Of a DNA stretch of 64,000 nucleotides, positions 27,096 to 34,893 are shown in pieces (position 1 is the first letter of the stretch; each line of letters begins with the position of its first letter). Both the position numbers and the translations under genes were made by a program. The notes under the pieces are model-generated. The model saw only the letters and a program-made list of their open reading frames with translations, was not told the origin of the DNA and made no database searches. This stretch comes from Sphingomonas cannabina (lineage in GTDB: Bacteria > Pseudomonadota > Alphaproteobacteria > Sphingomonadales > Sphingomonadaceae): positions 3,953,001 through 4,017,000 of the forward strand of contig NZ_CP090059.1 of the NCBI RefSeq assembly GCF_021391395.1. The letters are read 5' to 3'.

Positions 27096-28558
27096 CCGCC
27101 CCTGTCAGCCGTCACGACATCGTCGCATCGGGCCTGTGCATCGGCTGCGGCGGCTGCGCGGCGGCGGGCGAGGCGCGCATGGGGTGGGACCGCTACGGCC
27201 AGCTGAAGCCTCGCGCTCCACGATCGATAATGCGATCGCCGAGCGAACGATTGGCACGAACCTGCCCCTTCTCCCCCGCCGCCCGCAACGAGGACGAGAT
27301 CGCCGCCGATCGCTTCCCCTCCGCTCTGGTCCACGATCCGGCGGTCGGCCGGTTCGAGGCGGCCTATGTCGGCCATGCCGGCGAGGGCGAGTTCCGCATG
27401 AACGGCAGCTCGGGCGGATTGGTCAGCTGGGTCGCGGCGGAGCTGCTCCGGCAGGGCATCGTCGACGGCGTCGCCCATGTCGTCGCGGCCGATCCCGAGG
27501 CCCAGGGCCGGCTGTTCCGCTATCGCATCTCGCGCACCGAGAACGCGGTCCGCGAAGGTGCCAAGTCGCGCTATTATCCGATCGAGCTCTCCGGGGTGCT
27601 GCGCGAGATCCGCGAGGTGCCCGGCCGCTATGCCGTCGTCGGCATCCCCTGCTTCATCAAGGCGGTCCACCTCCAGCGCGCCGCCGATCCCGTCCTCGCC
27701 GATCGCATCGCCGCAACGCTCGGCCTGTTCTGCGGCCACATGAAGAGCGCGCGCATGGTCGAGAGCTTCGCCCGGCAGATGGGCGTCGAGCCGGCGGAGG
27801 TCGCCGGCATCGACTATCGCCGCAAATGGCCTGAGCGCCCGGCGAACTGGTACAACGCCGAGCTGACGCTCCGCGACGGCCGCAGCGTCAACCGCGATTG
27901 GTGGCATTTGGCCGAAGGCGACTGGGGCGCCGGCTTCTTCCAGAACTCGGCCTGCGACTTTTGCGACGACGTGACGGCGGAGACCGCCGACATCGCCTTC
28001 GGCGACGCCTGGGTCGAGCCCTATTCATCTGACGGGCGCGGTACCAACGTCGTAGTGGTCCGCACGCCAAAGCTGCGCAGGATGATCGAGCAGGGCCGCG
28101 CCGCCGGCCGGCTGCGGCTCGAACCGGTCGACGCCGCCTTCGTGATCGCGACCCAGGATGCCGGCCTCAGGCACCGGCGCGAGGGCCTTGCCTATCGCCT
28201 GACCTGGCACCGCACCGGCCTCGTCCCGCGCAAACGTGTCGCACCGTCCAAGAGCCGCCTCCCGCTCCGCCGCAGGCTCGTCTATCGGATGCGCGCCGCG
28301 ATCAGCCGCTGGAGCCGTCGCCTGTTCGCCCTGTCCAGGCGCACGGGCTGGTTCGCGGGCTATCGGCTCTGGGCCAAGGCGAGCCTCGCCCTTTACCAGG
28401 CGCTGACCTATCGCCGCGGCCGCCTCGGCAAGTTCCTCGCGATCCTGCCGGACCGGCCGCGCCAGCACGCGGCACAGAGCGTGGCGGCGCAGCGGCCTGT
28501 TGCCAAATTGCGTCTTGACGCGAACGCCGACCAAGCAGATGACAGCCACGACATGTAA
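27092..28558 (+). CDS. FrhB-like iron-sulfur flavoprotein (coenzyme F420 hydrogenase/dehydrogenase beta-subunit family)
   Basis: 488 residues, GTG start in a GTGA overlap with GGGGGAGG just upstream. Residues 16-22 are CIGCGGC, an iron-sulfur motif. Then come NGSSGGLVSWVAAELL, a substrate/flavin region with VVGIPCFIKAVHL, LGLFCGHMKSA and CDFCDDVTAETADIAFGDAW, all typical of the FrhB family. A basic C-terminal extension (from about residue 390) looks membrane-peripheral. The family carries electrons through FAD and 4Fe-4S clusters. Outside methanogens it is often found next to pyruvyl-transferase genes in surface-glycan loci. It is the last gene of the rightward arm. Confidence 0.88.
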   Translation: MTAPVSRHDIVASGLCIGCGGCAAAGEARMGWDRYGQLKPRAPRSIMRSPSERLARTCPFSPAARNEDEIAADRFPSALVHDPAVGRFEAAYVGHAGEGEFRMNGSSGGLVSWVAAELLRQGIVDGVAHVVAADPEAQGRLFRYRISRTENAVREGAKSRYYPIELSGVLREIREVPGRYAVVGIPCFIKAVHLQRAADPVLADRIAATLGLFCGHMKSARMVESFARQMGVEPAEVAGIDYRRKWPERPANWYNAELTLRDGRSVNRDWWHLAEGDWGAGFFQNSACDFCDDVTAETADIAFGDAWVEPYSSDGRGTNVVVVRTPKLRRMIEQGRAAGRLRLEPVDAAFVIATQDAGLRHRREGLAYRLTWHRTGLVPRKRVAPSKSRLPLRRRLVYRMRAAISRWSRRLFALSRRTGWFAGYRLWAKASLALYQALTYRRGRLGKFLAILPDRPRQHAAQSVAAQRPVAKLRLDANADQADDSHDM

Positions 28559-28593
28559 CCGGTTTCAAGGCCGGACATCAAAGGGGAGAGACC

Positions 28594-31500
28594 ATGATCG
28601 GATTTCGGTGCAACGGCGGCGCGGCGCGCGGGGGACTGACGCGGTTCGCGGCGGCGCTGCTGGTCGGCAGCGCGCTTTCGGCGGTCTCGGCCGTTCCCGT
28701 GCACGCCCAGGTCAACAACGCTTCGCTGCGCGGCCGCATCACCGGCGTCGCCGAGGGCGCGGCCCCGACCCAGGTGGTCGCGATCGAGGTCGCCACCGGC
28801 TTCCGCCGCACCGCGGCGGTGACGCCCGACGGCGGCTACAACTTCCCGTCGCTGCGCCCCGGCCGCTATCGGCTGGAGGTGGTGACGCCGAGCGGCAACC
28901 GCTCCACCGACGAGTTCACGCTCGCGGTCGGGCAGAGCGCCAGCTTCGACTTCGACCTGGCGCCGCCGCCCGCCGCGGAAACGCCTGGAACGCCCGAAAC
29001 CCCGGCCGGCGCCAACGACATCATCGTCACCGGCAACCGTATCCGCAGCATGGAGGGCGGCGAAGTCGGCGTGACCATCACCCAGCGCCTCATCGACCAG
29101 CTGCCCCAGATCAACCGCAACTTCCTCGCCTTCGCCGATCTCGCGCCGGGCGTGCAGTTCATCACCGACGCCGGCGGCAACTCGCGCGTCCAGGGCGGCG
29201 CGCAGGGCAGCAACTCGGTCAACGTGTTCATCGACGGCGTCGGGCAGAAGGACTATGTCCTCAAGAACGGCGTCACCGGCCAGGACACCAGCTCGGGTAA
29301 TCCCTTCCCCCAGCTCGCCATCGGCGAGTACCGGGTGATCAGCTCCAACTACAAGGCCGAGTTCGACCAGGTCAGCTCGGTCGCGATCACCGCCGCCACC
29401 AAGTCGGGCACCAACGAATTCCACGGCGAAGGCTTCATCGACTTCACCAACCAGGATCTGCGCGATTACCGCCCGATCGAGCTGTTCGGCGCTAATCCCG
29501 CAAAGGTGAAGAGCAAGGACATGCAGTTCGGCGGTGCGCTGGGCGGTCCGATCGTCAAGGACGTCGCGCACTTCTTCGTGACCTATGAAGGCAAGCGCCG
29601 CGTAGAGCCGCGCGACGTGTCGCCCGGCATGTCGCTGCCGGTCTCCTTCTTCCCGGAGGAGTATCGCGGCTATTTCGGCTCCTACAACAAGGAGTTCAAC
29701 GAGGATCTCTATTTCGGCAAGATCGACGTCGAGCCGACGAGCAACGACCTGCTCGAATTCTCGCTCAAATACCGCAACGAGGACGACGAGCAGTTCAACA
29801 GCGGCCTCAACGCCTATGACACGCGCAGCATCACCAAGGTCAAGGAATGGCGCGGCCTCGCCCGCTGGCAGCACACGGCGGACACCTGGATCAACGATTT
29901 CAAGGTCGCCTATGAGAACGTGACGTGGAATCCGCGGCCCGCTCAGGACGGCATCGTCACGCTGTTCAACGCGCGCGTTCCGGACCCGACGAACGGCTCG
30001 ATCGTACGAACCGGCGAGATCCTGCGCTTCGGCGGCGGCAACAACTTCCAGGACAAGGGTCAGAAGGGCTGGCAGGTCTCCGACGACTTCACCTACACCG
30101 GCCTTCAGGGGCATACGTTCAAGGTCGGCGTCAAGGCGAAGTGGGTGACGCTCAACACCTTCGAGCAAAGCGGGCTCAACCCGCTCTATTACTACAACGT
30201 CACCTACGACCCGAACGGCGGCACCGCGTTCAACGACCAGGTCCCCTACCGCCTGCAGTTCTCCGCGCCGGTCGGCGACGGCGATCCGCATATCCGGTCG
30301 AAGAACTTCCAGCTCGGCCTCTACATCCAGGACGACTGGGACGTCACCGACCGGCTGACGCTCAACCTCGGCCTGCGCTGGGATTACGAGCGCACGCCCG
30401 CCTACCTCAATTACGTCACCGACCCGGCGATCGCCGCGCTGGTCACCGGCGTCACCACCGGTGCGGACGGCCAGCCGCTCTATCCGAACCTGCTGAACAC
30501 CAACTACGACATCCGCGACTATATCTCGACCGGCAGCGAGCGGAAGGCGTTCAAGGGGGCGTGGCAGCCGCGCCTCGGCTTCACCTATGAGCTCGACGAT
30601 GCCGGCCGCTTCGCCATCTTCGGCGGCTACGGCCGGTCCTACGACCGCACCCAGTTCGACTTCATCCAGCAGGAGCTGGCGCAGGGCCTGTACGCCACCC
30701 GCACCTTCAACTTCAACACGGGCGATCCCGACAACACCTGCTCGCCGAGCCCCAGCCCGACCTGCCTGCCATGGAACCCCGTCTACCTGACCGCGGAGGG
30801 CCGCGCGCAGCTGCTCGCCGGCGTTCCCGGCGGCGGCGCCCGCGAGCTGCGCTTCATCAACAACGACCTCAAGATGCCCTATTCGGACCAGTTCAGCCTG
30901 GGCATCCGCGGCCGCTTCAACCTGCTCGACCTCGAGACCGGCTACAGCCATGTCTCGAGCAAGGACGGCTTCGTCTATCTGCTCGGCAACCGGCGGCCGG
31001 ACGGCACCTTCTTCCCGGCAAGCGGATCACCCGAATCGCCGTTCGGCTTCGCGCCGCCGGGCTACGGCTCGATCATCATCGGCACCAACGGCCTCGAGAC
31101 GCGCGCCGACAGCGCCTATCTCAAGCTGACCAAGCGCTACACGCGCGAGTCGCCCTGGAGCCTGGACGCGACCTACACCTACACCAAGGCGGAGGAAAAC
31201 CGCGAGTTCGGCCAGCTGTTCAGCCTCGATTACCCGAGCATGGACGACTATCCGTTCACCGCCTCGTCGGGCGTGCGCAAGCATCGCATCGTCGTCGCGG
31301 GTACTGCGGACCTGCCGTTCGACATGACCTTCGCGGCCAAGTTCCAGATCGCCTCGCCGATGGTCCTCAAGACCTTCGTCGATACCGTCGGCACGCCGCC
31401 GCAGCGCGACGTCGTCGCTACCGAGGTCGACGGCAACGGCGACCGCTGGGGCTATCGTCAGCTGGACGTGTCGCTGACCAAATACGTTCCGCTGGGCTTC

Positions 31501-31692
31501 ATCACCGACCAGACCCGGCTGCGGTTCCGCGTCGACGTCATCAACCTGCTGAACGACCGCAACTACAACCGATTCGATGCGCTCACCGGCACGCGCCTGC
31601 AGAATCTGCCCGGTCGCGCGTTCGATGCCAACGATTACAGCACCGATGGTCCGCCGCGCACCATCAAGGTCTCGGCAGGTTTCAGCTTCTGA
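28594..31692 (+). CDS. TonB-dependent receptor with carboxypeptidase-like N-terminal domain
   Basis: 1032 residues. The signal peptide is cleaved near AVPVHAQ (residue 39). A carboxypeptidase-regulatory-like beta domain (about 45-125) follows, then the plug beginning NDIIVTGNRIRSMEGGEVGV, and a large beta barrel ending in aromatic F (SAGFSF), the outer-membrane assembly signal. This Oar-like architecture is common in sphingomonads and Xanthomonads and takes up glycans or peptides with TonB energy. GGGGAGAG lies 5 nt before ATG. A long hairpin follows the stop. Confidence 0.93.
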   Translation: MIGFRCNGGAARGGLTRFAAALLVGSALSAVSAVPVHAQVNNASLRGRITGVAEGAAPTQVVAIEVATGFRRTAAVTPDGGYNFPSLRPGRYRLEVVTPSGNRSTDEFTLAVGQSASFDFDLAPPPAAETPGTPETPAGANDIIVTGNRIRSMEGGEVGVTITQRLIDQLPQINRNFLAFADLAPGVQFITDAGGNSRVQGGAQGSNSVNVFIDGVGQKDYVLKNGVTGQDTSSGNPFPQLAIGEYRVISSNYKAEFDQVSSVAITAATKSGTNEFHGEGFIDFTNQDLRDYRPIELFGANPAKVKSKDMQFGGALGGPIVKDVAHFFVTYEGKRRVEPRDVSPGMSLPVSFFPEEYRGYFGSYNKEFNEDLYFGKIDVEPTSNDLLEFSLKYRNEDDEQFNSGLNAYDTRSITKVKEWRGLARWQHTADTWINDFKVAYENVTWNPRPAQDGIVTLFNARVPDPTNGSIVRTGEILRFGGGNNFQDKGQKGWQVSDDFTYTGLQGHTFKVGVKAKWVTLNTFEQSGLNPLYYYNVTYDPNGGTAFNDQVPYRLQFSAPVGDGDPHIRSKNFQLGLYIQDDWDVTDRLTLNLGLRWDYERTPAYLNYVTDPAIAALVTGVTTGADGQPLYPNLLNTNYDIRDYISTGSERKAFKGAWQPRLGFTYELDDAGRFAIFGGYGRSYDRTQFDFIQQELAQGLYATRTFNFNTGDPDNTCSPSPSPTCLPWNPVYLTAEGRAQLLAGVPGGGARELRFINNDLKMPYSDQFSLGIRGRFNLLDLETGYSHVSSKDGFVYLLGNRRPDGTFFPASGSPESPFGFAPPGYGSIIIGTNGLETRADSAYLKLTKRYTRESPWSLDATYTYTKAEENREFGQLFSLDYPSMDDYPFTASSGVRKHRIVVAGTADLPFDMTFAAKFQIASPMVLKTFVDTVGTPPQRDVVATEVDGNGDRWGYRQLDVSLTKYVPLGFITDQTRLRFRVDVINLLNDRNYNRFDALTGTRLQNLPGRAFDANDYSTDGPPRTIKVSAGFSF

Positions 31693-31700
31693 TTATATAA

Positions 31701-31746
31701 GCCCTTACGGCGCGCAGCTCCCTTACGGGGGCTGCGGTGCCGTAGC
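31701..31746 (+). terminator. Long hairpin after TonB receptor gene
   Basis: The outer pairing TACGGC/GCCGTA and inner CGCAGCTCCC-ttac-GGGGGCTGCG make a strong stem just after the receptor stop. There is no T-run, so it may be a Rho-dependent or RNA-stabilising structure. Confidence 0.5.
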
Positions 31747-31804
31747 GTCCAGTGGTTCATTAGGAAGCTATCGTTCCCGGTTCGTCCCGAATCCGGGTAA
31801 GCGC

Positions 31805-31853
31805 TGGACTTTCTTTATGGTTTCCATTATATACCGCTCGTTATGGAAACCAT
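31805..31853 (+). promoter_or_regulatory. tetR promoter and operator overlapping the start codon
   Basis: TGGACT (31805-31810), 17 bp, TATATA (31828-31833) would start RNA close to the ATG at 31843. Two perfect 11-bp inverted arms, ATGGTTTCCAT (31817-31827) and ATGGAAACCAT (31843-31853), flank the -10 box, and the second contains the start codon. This is a likely autoregulatory operator. Confidence 0.65.
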
Positions 31854-32499
31854 CACCGCTGACCGGCCCGCGACGCCGCAGAGCACGCCGCACAAAGGCC
31901 GTCCTCGCGAATTCTGCGTCGATGAGGCCCTGGCCGCCGCGCTCCGCGTGTTCTGGAGCAAGGGCTATGAGGGTGCTTCGCTCACCGATCTGACCGAGGC
32001 GATGGGCATCACCCGCCCCAGCCTCTACGCCGCCTTTGGTAACAAGGAATCGCTGTTCCGCAAGGCCCTCGATCTCTACGAGTGCGAGAAGATGGCCTAT
32101 GTCGGCCAGTCGCTTGAGAAGCCGACCGCGCGCGAGGTCGCCGAATCGATGCTGCGCGGAAGCCTGGAGAACCAGACCAGCAGCTGTGAGCCGCGCGGCT
32201 GCCTGGGCGTGATCAGCTCGGTGGCCTGCGGCGCCGAAGCCGAATCGATCCGCCACGAGGTGCTGGAGCGCGGCAACATCGCCAAGCTGGCGCTGGTCGA
32301 GCGTATGAAACGCGCCCGGGAGGAAGGCGACCTTCCCGCCCACATCGACCCGGCCGGCATCACCAGCCATCTCTATGCGATCATGCAGGGCATGGCGGTG
32401 CAAGCCGGCGCCGGCGCCACCCGCGCCGAGCTCGAGAAGCTCGTCGAGACCAGCATGGCGATGTGGCCGTGCAACGATCCTCCGCCGACAGCGACGTGA
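31843..32499 (+). CDS. TetR/AcrR-family transcriptional regulator
   Basis: 218 residues. The DNA-binding domain occupies residues 20-70: ALRVFWSKGYEGASLTDLTEAMGITRPSLYAAFGNKESLF contains the helix-turn-helix. The ligand-binding half includes the SSCEPRGCLGV region typical of AcrR-like regulators near efflux genes. The gene reads towards the RND operon 560 bp downstream and is the obvious candidate repressor. The mRNA is predicted to be nearly leaderless. Confidence 0.92.
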   Translation: METITADRPATPQSTPHKGRPREFCVDEALAAALRVFWSKGYEGASLTDLTEAMGITRPSLYAAFGNKESLFRKALDLYECEKMAYVGQSLEKPTAREVAESMLRGSLENQTSSCEPRGCLGVISSVACGAEAESIRHEVLERGNIAKLALVERMKRAREEGDLPAHIDPAGITSHLYAIMQGMAVQAGAGATRAELEKLVETSMAMWPCNDPPPTAT

Positions 32500-32520
32500 T
32501 ATCCCAGCCCACCATTCCCT

Positions 32521-32664
32521 CCCTCCGTCACCCCGGCCTTGGGCCGGGGTCCACAGTGCCTCAGCTGACGTTGTAGCTGCTCCTGCTTCAACGGTGCAGC
32601 AAGCTCCTCTTCTTCAGTGTTCGCGGATGAGTGGACCCCGGCCCAAGGCCGGGGTGACGGAGGG
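32521..32664. repeat. Intergenic inverted-repeat element, ACCCCGGCC type
   Basis: The arms begin CCCTCCGTCACCCCGGCC and end GGCCGGGGTGACGGAGGG, about 30 bp of perfect complementarity around a 75-bp middle. It fills the space between tetR and the efflux promoter. Confidence 0.75.
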
Positions 32665-32724
32665 GAAAAAACCTCACCTTCACCCCACCCCTCGACAAAA
32701 TTTATCGACCGGTATAAAAAGCGG

Positions 32725-32766
32725 TTGACGCAGCGCAGCGGGATTTCTATACTGCACAGTATAGAA
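32725..32766 (+). promoter_or_regulatory. Sigma70 promoter with perfect palindromic operator
   Basis: TTGACG (32725-32730), 17 bp, TATACT (32748-32753) is the best sigma70 promoter in the window. A perfect palindrome spans 32745-32766: TTCTATACTG, then CA, then CAGTATAGAA, covering the -10 box and start site. This is a classic repressor operator for the RND operon. Confidence 0.8.
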
Positions 32767-33054
32767 GGTGGAGCTGTCCCTTCGGGCCGGCCCCTCCTGA
32801 TAGGGGAACGCCCCGACAAAGGGACAAGCGATGCGCTACTGCCATATTCTCGCGGTTCGCGCCGGACCCTGACGGACCCGACGCAATCGCTCGTCAGGTA
32901 TTGATTTAGTCGGCTGACCGGCAGGCTTCGAGCCTGTCTGCGCAGGGGGAAGCTGCGCCTCTCGCCGCACAGATTCGCATGGGCAACTGACGCCGCCGGC
33001 CTCGCCGCGGCGATGGGGAGGCGTTTGCGCGCCTCGAACAAGGACAAGGGAGAC
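32767..33054 (+). promoter_or_regulatory. Structured 5' leader of the RND efflux operon
   Basis: About 290 nt separate the promoter from the first structural gene. TGTCCCTT (32775-32782) pairs with AAGGGACA (32819-32826), hiding the ribosome site of the leader peptide. CCTGACG (32868-32874), which spans that peptide's stop codon, pairs with CGTCAGG (32892-32898), but CGTCAG can instead pair with CTGACG (32987-32992). A last hairpin, GAGGCG/CGCCTC (33018-33035), stands just before the first gene's ribosome site. The layout fits translation-dependent attenuation. Confidence 0.5.
32831..32872 (+). CDS. 13-residue leader peptide ending in R-A-G-P
   Basis: MRYCHILAVRAGP followed by TGA. AAGGGA lies 6 nt before the ATG. 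The last four residues are identical to the arrest core of SecM (G-I-R-A-G-P), where Pro-tRNA is held in the A site, and the stop codon lies inside a hairpin arm. A ribosome stalled here would open that hairpin. The peptide is shorter than SecM's 17-residue motif, so any stalling might need an antibiotic or another cofactor, as in erm leaders. It could also be a chance frame. Confidence 0.5.
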   Translation: MRYCHILAVRAGP

Positions 33055-33465
33055 ATGAGCATGGCCTATGTCGCTTTCGCCGAAACCGGCGGCACCGATT
33101 TCGTCACCACCGTCCGTGACCGGACCTCCCCCAAGCCGGTCGACCGCAGCGCGGGCTTTTCCGCGCTCGAATGGTCGGTGGTGGCGTTAGCCGAGCGTGA
33201 CAGCCTGTCGACGCTGCGCACCCCAGGGCGCGTCGCGGCGGCGCTCGGCACTTTATTCGGCGAGCGGCCCAACCCGCAGCTCGCCGATCCCCGCCTCGAG
33301 GCGCTGCGCCGCATGGCGGTGCTGAGCTGGCATTATGGCTACACCGTGCCCGGCGAGGACGTCCGGGACTTCGTCGCCGCCGGCTTCACCCTCGATCACT
33401 ACGAACTGCTGGTCGACAGCATCAGCGTCGCGCGCGCCGCGCGCAACCGAAGGGCTCACCGATGA
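33055..33465 (+). CDS. Conserved small protein preceding RND pump
   Basis: 136 residues, soluble, no recognised family. The second half (TLFGERPNPQLADPRLEALRR followed by AVLSWHYGYTVP) looks helical. A second ATG two codons on (33061) has better spacing to AAGGGAG and may be the true start. Its stop overlaps the next gene's ATG (ATGA), so it is part of the efflux operon and translationally coupled to the adaptor. A role in the pump or its control is inference from position only. Confidence 0.75.
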   Translation: MSMAYVAFAETGGTDFVTTVRDRTSPKPVDRSAGFSALEWSVVALAERDSLSTLRTPGRVAAALGTLFGERPNPQLADPRLEALRRMAVLSWHYGYTVPGEDVRDFVAAGFTLDHYELLVDSISVARAARNRRAHR

Positions 33466-34733
33466 ACATGGTTTCCCCGATCAACACCACCGAGGGCGAG
33501 CCGCTGCCGGCGCGCCGCATCGCCGACCGGCCGCTGTGGCAGCGGCTCGCGATCATCGCGCTCCCCGTCGCCGTGGTCGGCGCCGGCGTGGCCTATTTCG
33601 AGCAGAGCCCGCCCGCCGCGGCGGCGCCGCCCCCGCCCACCGTCACCGTCGCCACGCCGCTGGCACGCGACGTCAACGAGTGGGACGACTATGTCGGCCG
33701 CTTCGAGGCGAGCCGCAGCGTCGAGGTGCGTCCGCGCGTCTCCGGCCAGGTCACCGCGGTGCACTTCACCGACGGCGCGATCGTCCGCCAGGGGCAGCTG
33801 CTCTTCACCATCGACCCGCGCCCGTTCGCGGCGGCGCTCGCCGAGGCGCGCGCCGGCGTCGCCAGCGCGTCGAGCGACCTCGCGCTCGCCGAGGCCGACC
33901 TATCCCGTGCCAACCGGCTGCTCGCCGACGACGCGGTGTCGAAGAGCGACATCGACCGCCTCAATGCCCGCGTCCGCGCCGCCCGCGCGGCGTTGGCCGG
34001 GGCGCAGGCCCGGGTGCGCAGCCGCGCGCTCGACCTCGAGTTCACCCAGGTCCGCGCGCCGATCACGGGCCGCATCTCCGACCGCCGCATCGATCCGGGC
34101 AACCTCGTCTCGGCGAGCGACGGCGGCGGCACGATGCTGACCACGATCAACGCGCTCGACCCGATCTACTTCGCCTTCGACAGCTCGGAAGCCCTGTACC
34201 TCAAGGCGCAGCGCGACCGGCAGGCCGACCGCAAGGCCGCGCAGGAAGTGCAGGTCCGGCTGCAGGACGAGCCGACCTATCGCTGGAACGGTCGTGTCGA
34301 CTTCACCGACAATGCGATCAATTCGCACTCCGGCACGGTCCGCGTGCGCGCGGTGATCGACAATCCCGACTATTTCCTGACGCCGGGCATGTTCGGCAAC
34401 ATGCGCCTGGCCCAGGGCGGGACGACGCGCGCGCTGCTGATCCCGGATTCGGCGGTGCGCACCGATCAGGCGCGCAAGGTCGTGTTCGTCGTCGGCAAGG
34501 ACGGCACCGTCGCCGCCAAGCCGGTCGAGCCCGGCCCGGTCGTCGCCGGGCTGCGCGTGATCCGCTCCGGCCTCACCCCCAATGACCAGGTGATCCTGCA
34601 GGGCATCCAGTTCGCCCAGCCCGGCGCGAAGGTCACGGTGAAGCCGACCACGATCAAGCCGCAGCCGGCGCCCGCCGGCGCCGACGCCGCGGTCGAGCAG
34701 CCCGCCGCCTCGCAGGCGACGCTCGCGGGTTAG
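33462..34733 (+). CDS. RND efflux periplasmic adaptor (MexE/AcrA-like)
   Basis: 423 residues. An N-terminal membrane anchor (LAIIALPVAVVGAGVAYF, residues 31-48) is followed by the barrel-sandwich half EVRPRVSGQVTAVHFTDGAIV, an alpha-hairpin (residues 125-185), the second lipoyl half VRAPITGRISDRRIDPGNLV, a beta barrel, and the membrane-proximal domain. It bridges the inner-membrane pump and the outer-membrane channel. The operon order regulator, small protein, adaptor, pump, channel resembles mexEF-oprN. Confidence 0.93.
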   Translation: MNMVSPINTTEGEPLPARRIADRPLWQRLAIIALPVAVVGAGVAYFEQSPPAAAAPPPPTVTVATPLARDVNEWDDYVGRFEASRSVEVRPRVSGQVTAVHFTDGAIVRQGQLLFTIDPRPFAAALAEARAGVASASSDLALAEADLSRANRLLADDAVSKSDIDRLNARVRAARAALAGAQARVRSRALDLEFTQVRAPITGRISDRRIDPGNLVSASDGGGTMLTTINALDPIYFAFDSSEALYLKAQRDRQADRKAAQEVQVRLQDEPTYRWNGRVDFTDNAINSHSGTVRVRAVIDNPDYFLTPGMFGNMRLAQGGTTRALLIPDSAVRTDQARKVVFVVGKDGTVAAKPVEPGPVVAGLRVIRSGLTPNDQVILQGIQFAQPGAKVTVKPTTIKPQPAPAGADAAVEQPAASQATLAG

Positions 34734-34745
34734 CGGCACGGGATA

Positions 34746-34840
34746 GCGGACGGCCGGGCCCACCCACCCGGCCGTCCGCGGCGAGCGCAGTCGGGACGGC
34801 GCCCTACGTCCGCCTCGACTGCGCTCGGAACGCCGTCCCG
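34746..34840. repeat. Two adjacent inverted repeats between adaptor and pump genes
   Basis: The first is GCGGACGGCCGGG paired with CCCGGCCGTCCGC (34746-34779). The second is GAGCGCAGTCG paired with CGACTGCGCTC, with GGGACGG/CCGTCCC around it. They lie within the operon, so they may tune mRNA stability rather than stop transcription. Confidence 0.65.
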
Positions 34841-34893
34841 CCCGCGCCCAATTACGCCCCTTTCCGGCCCGCGACGGGCCGAGGAGACCCGAC

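Noticed and set aside
32767..33054. A known metabolite riboswitch in the efflux leader (guanidine, SAM, cobalamin)
   Set aside because: I could not match any conserved aptamer core by eye. The leader-peptide explanation accounts for more of the structure.
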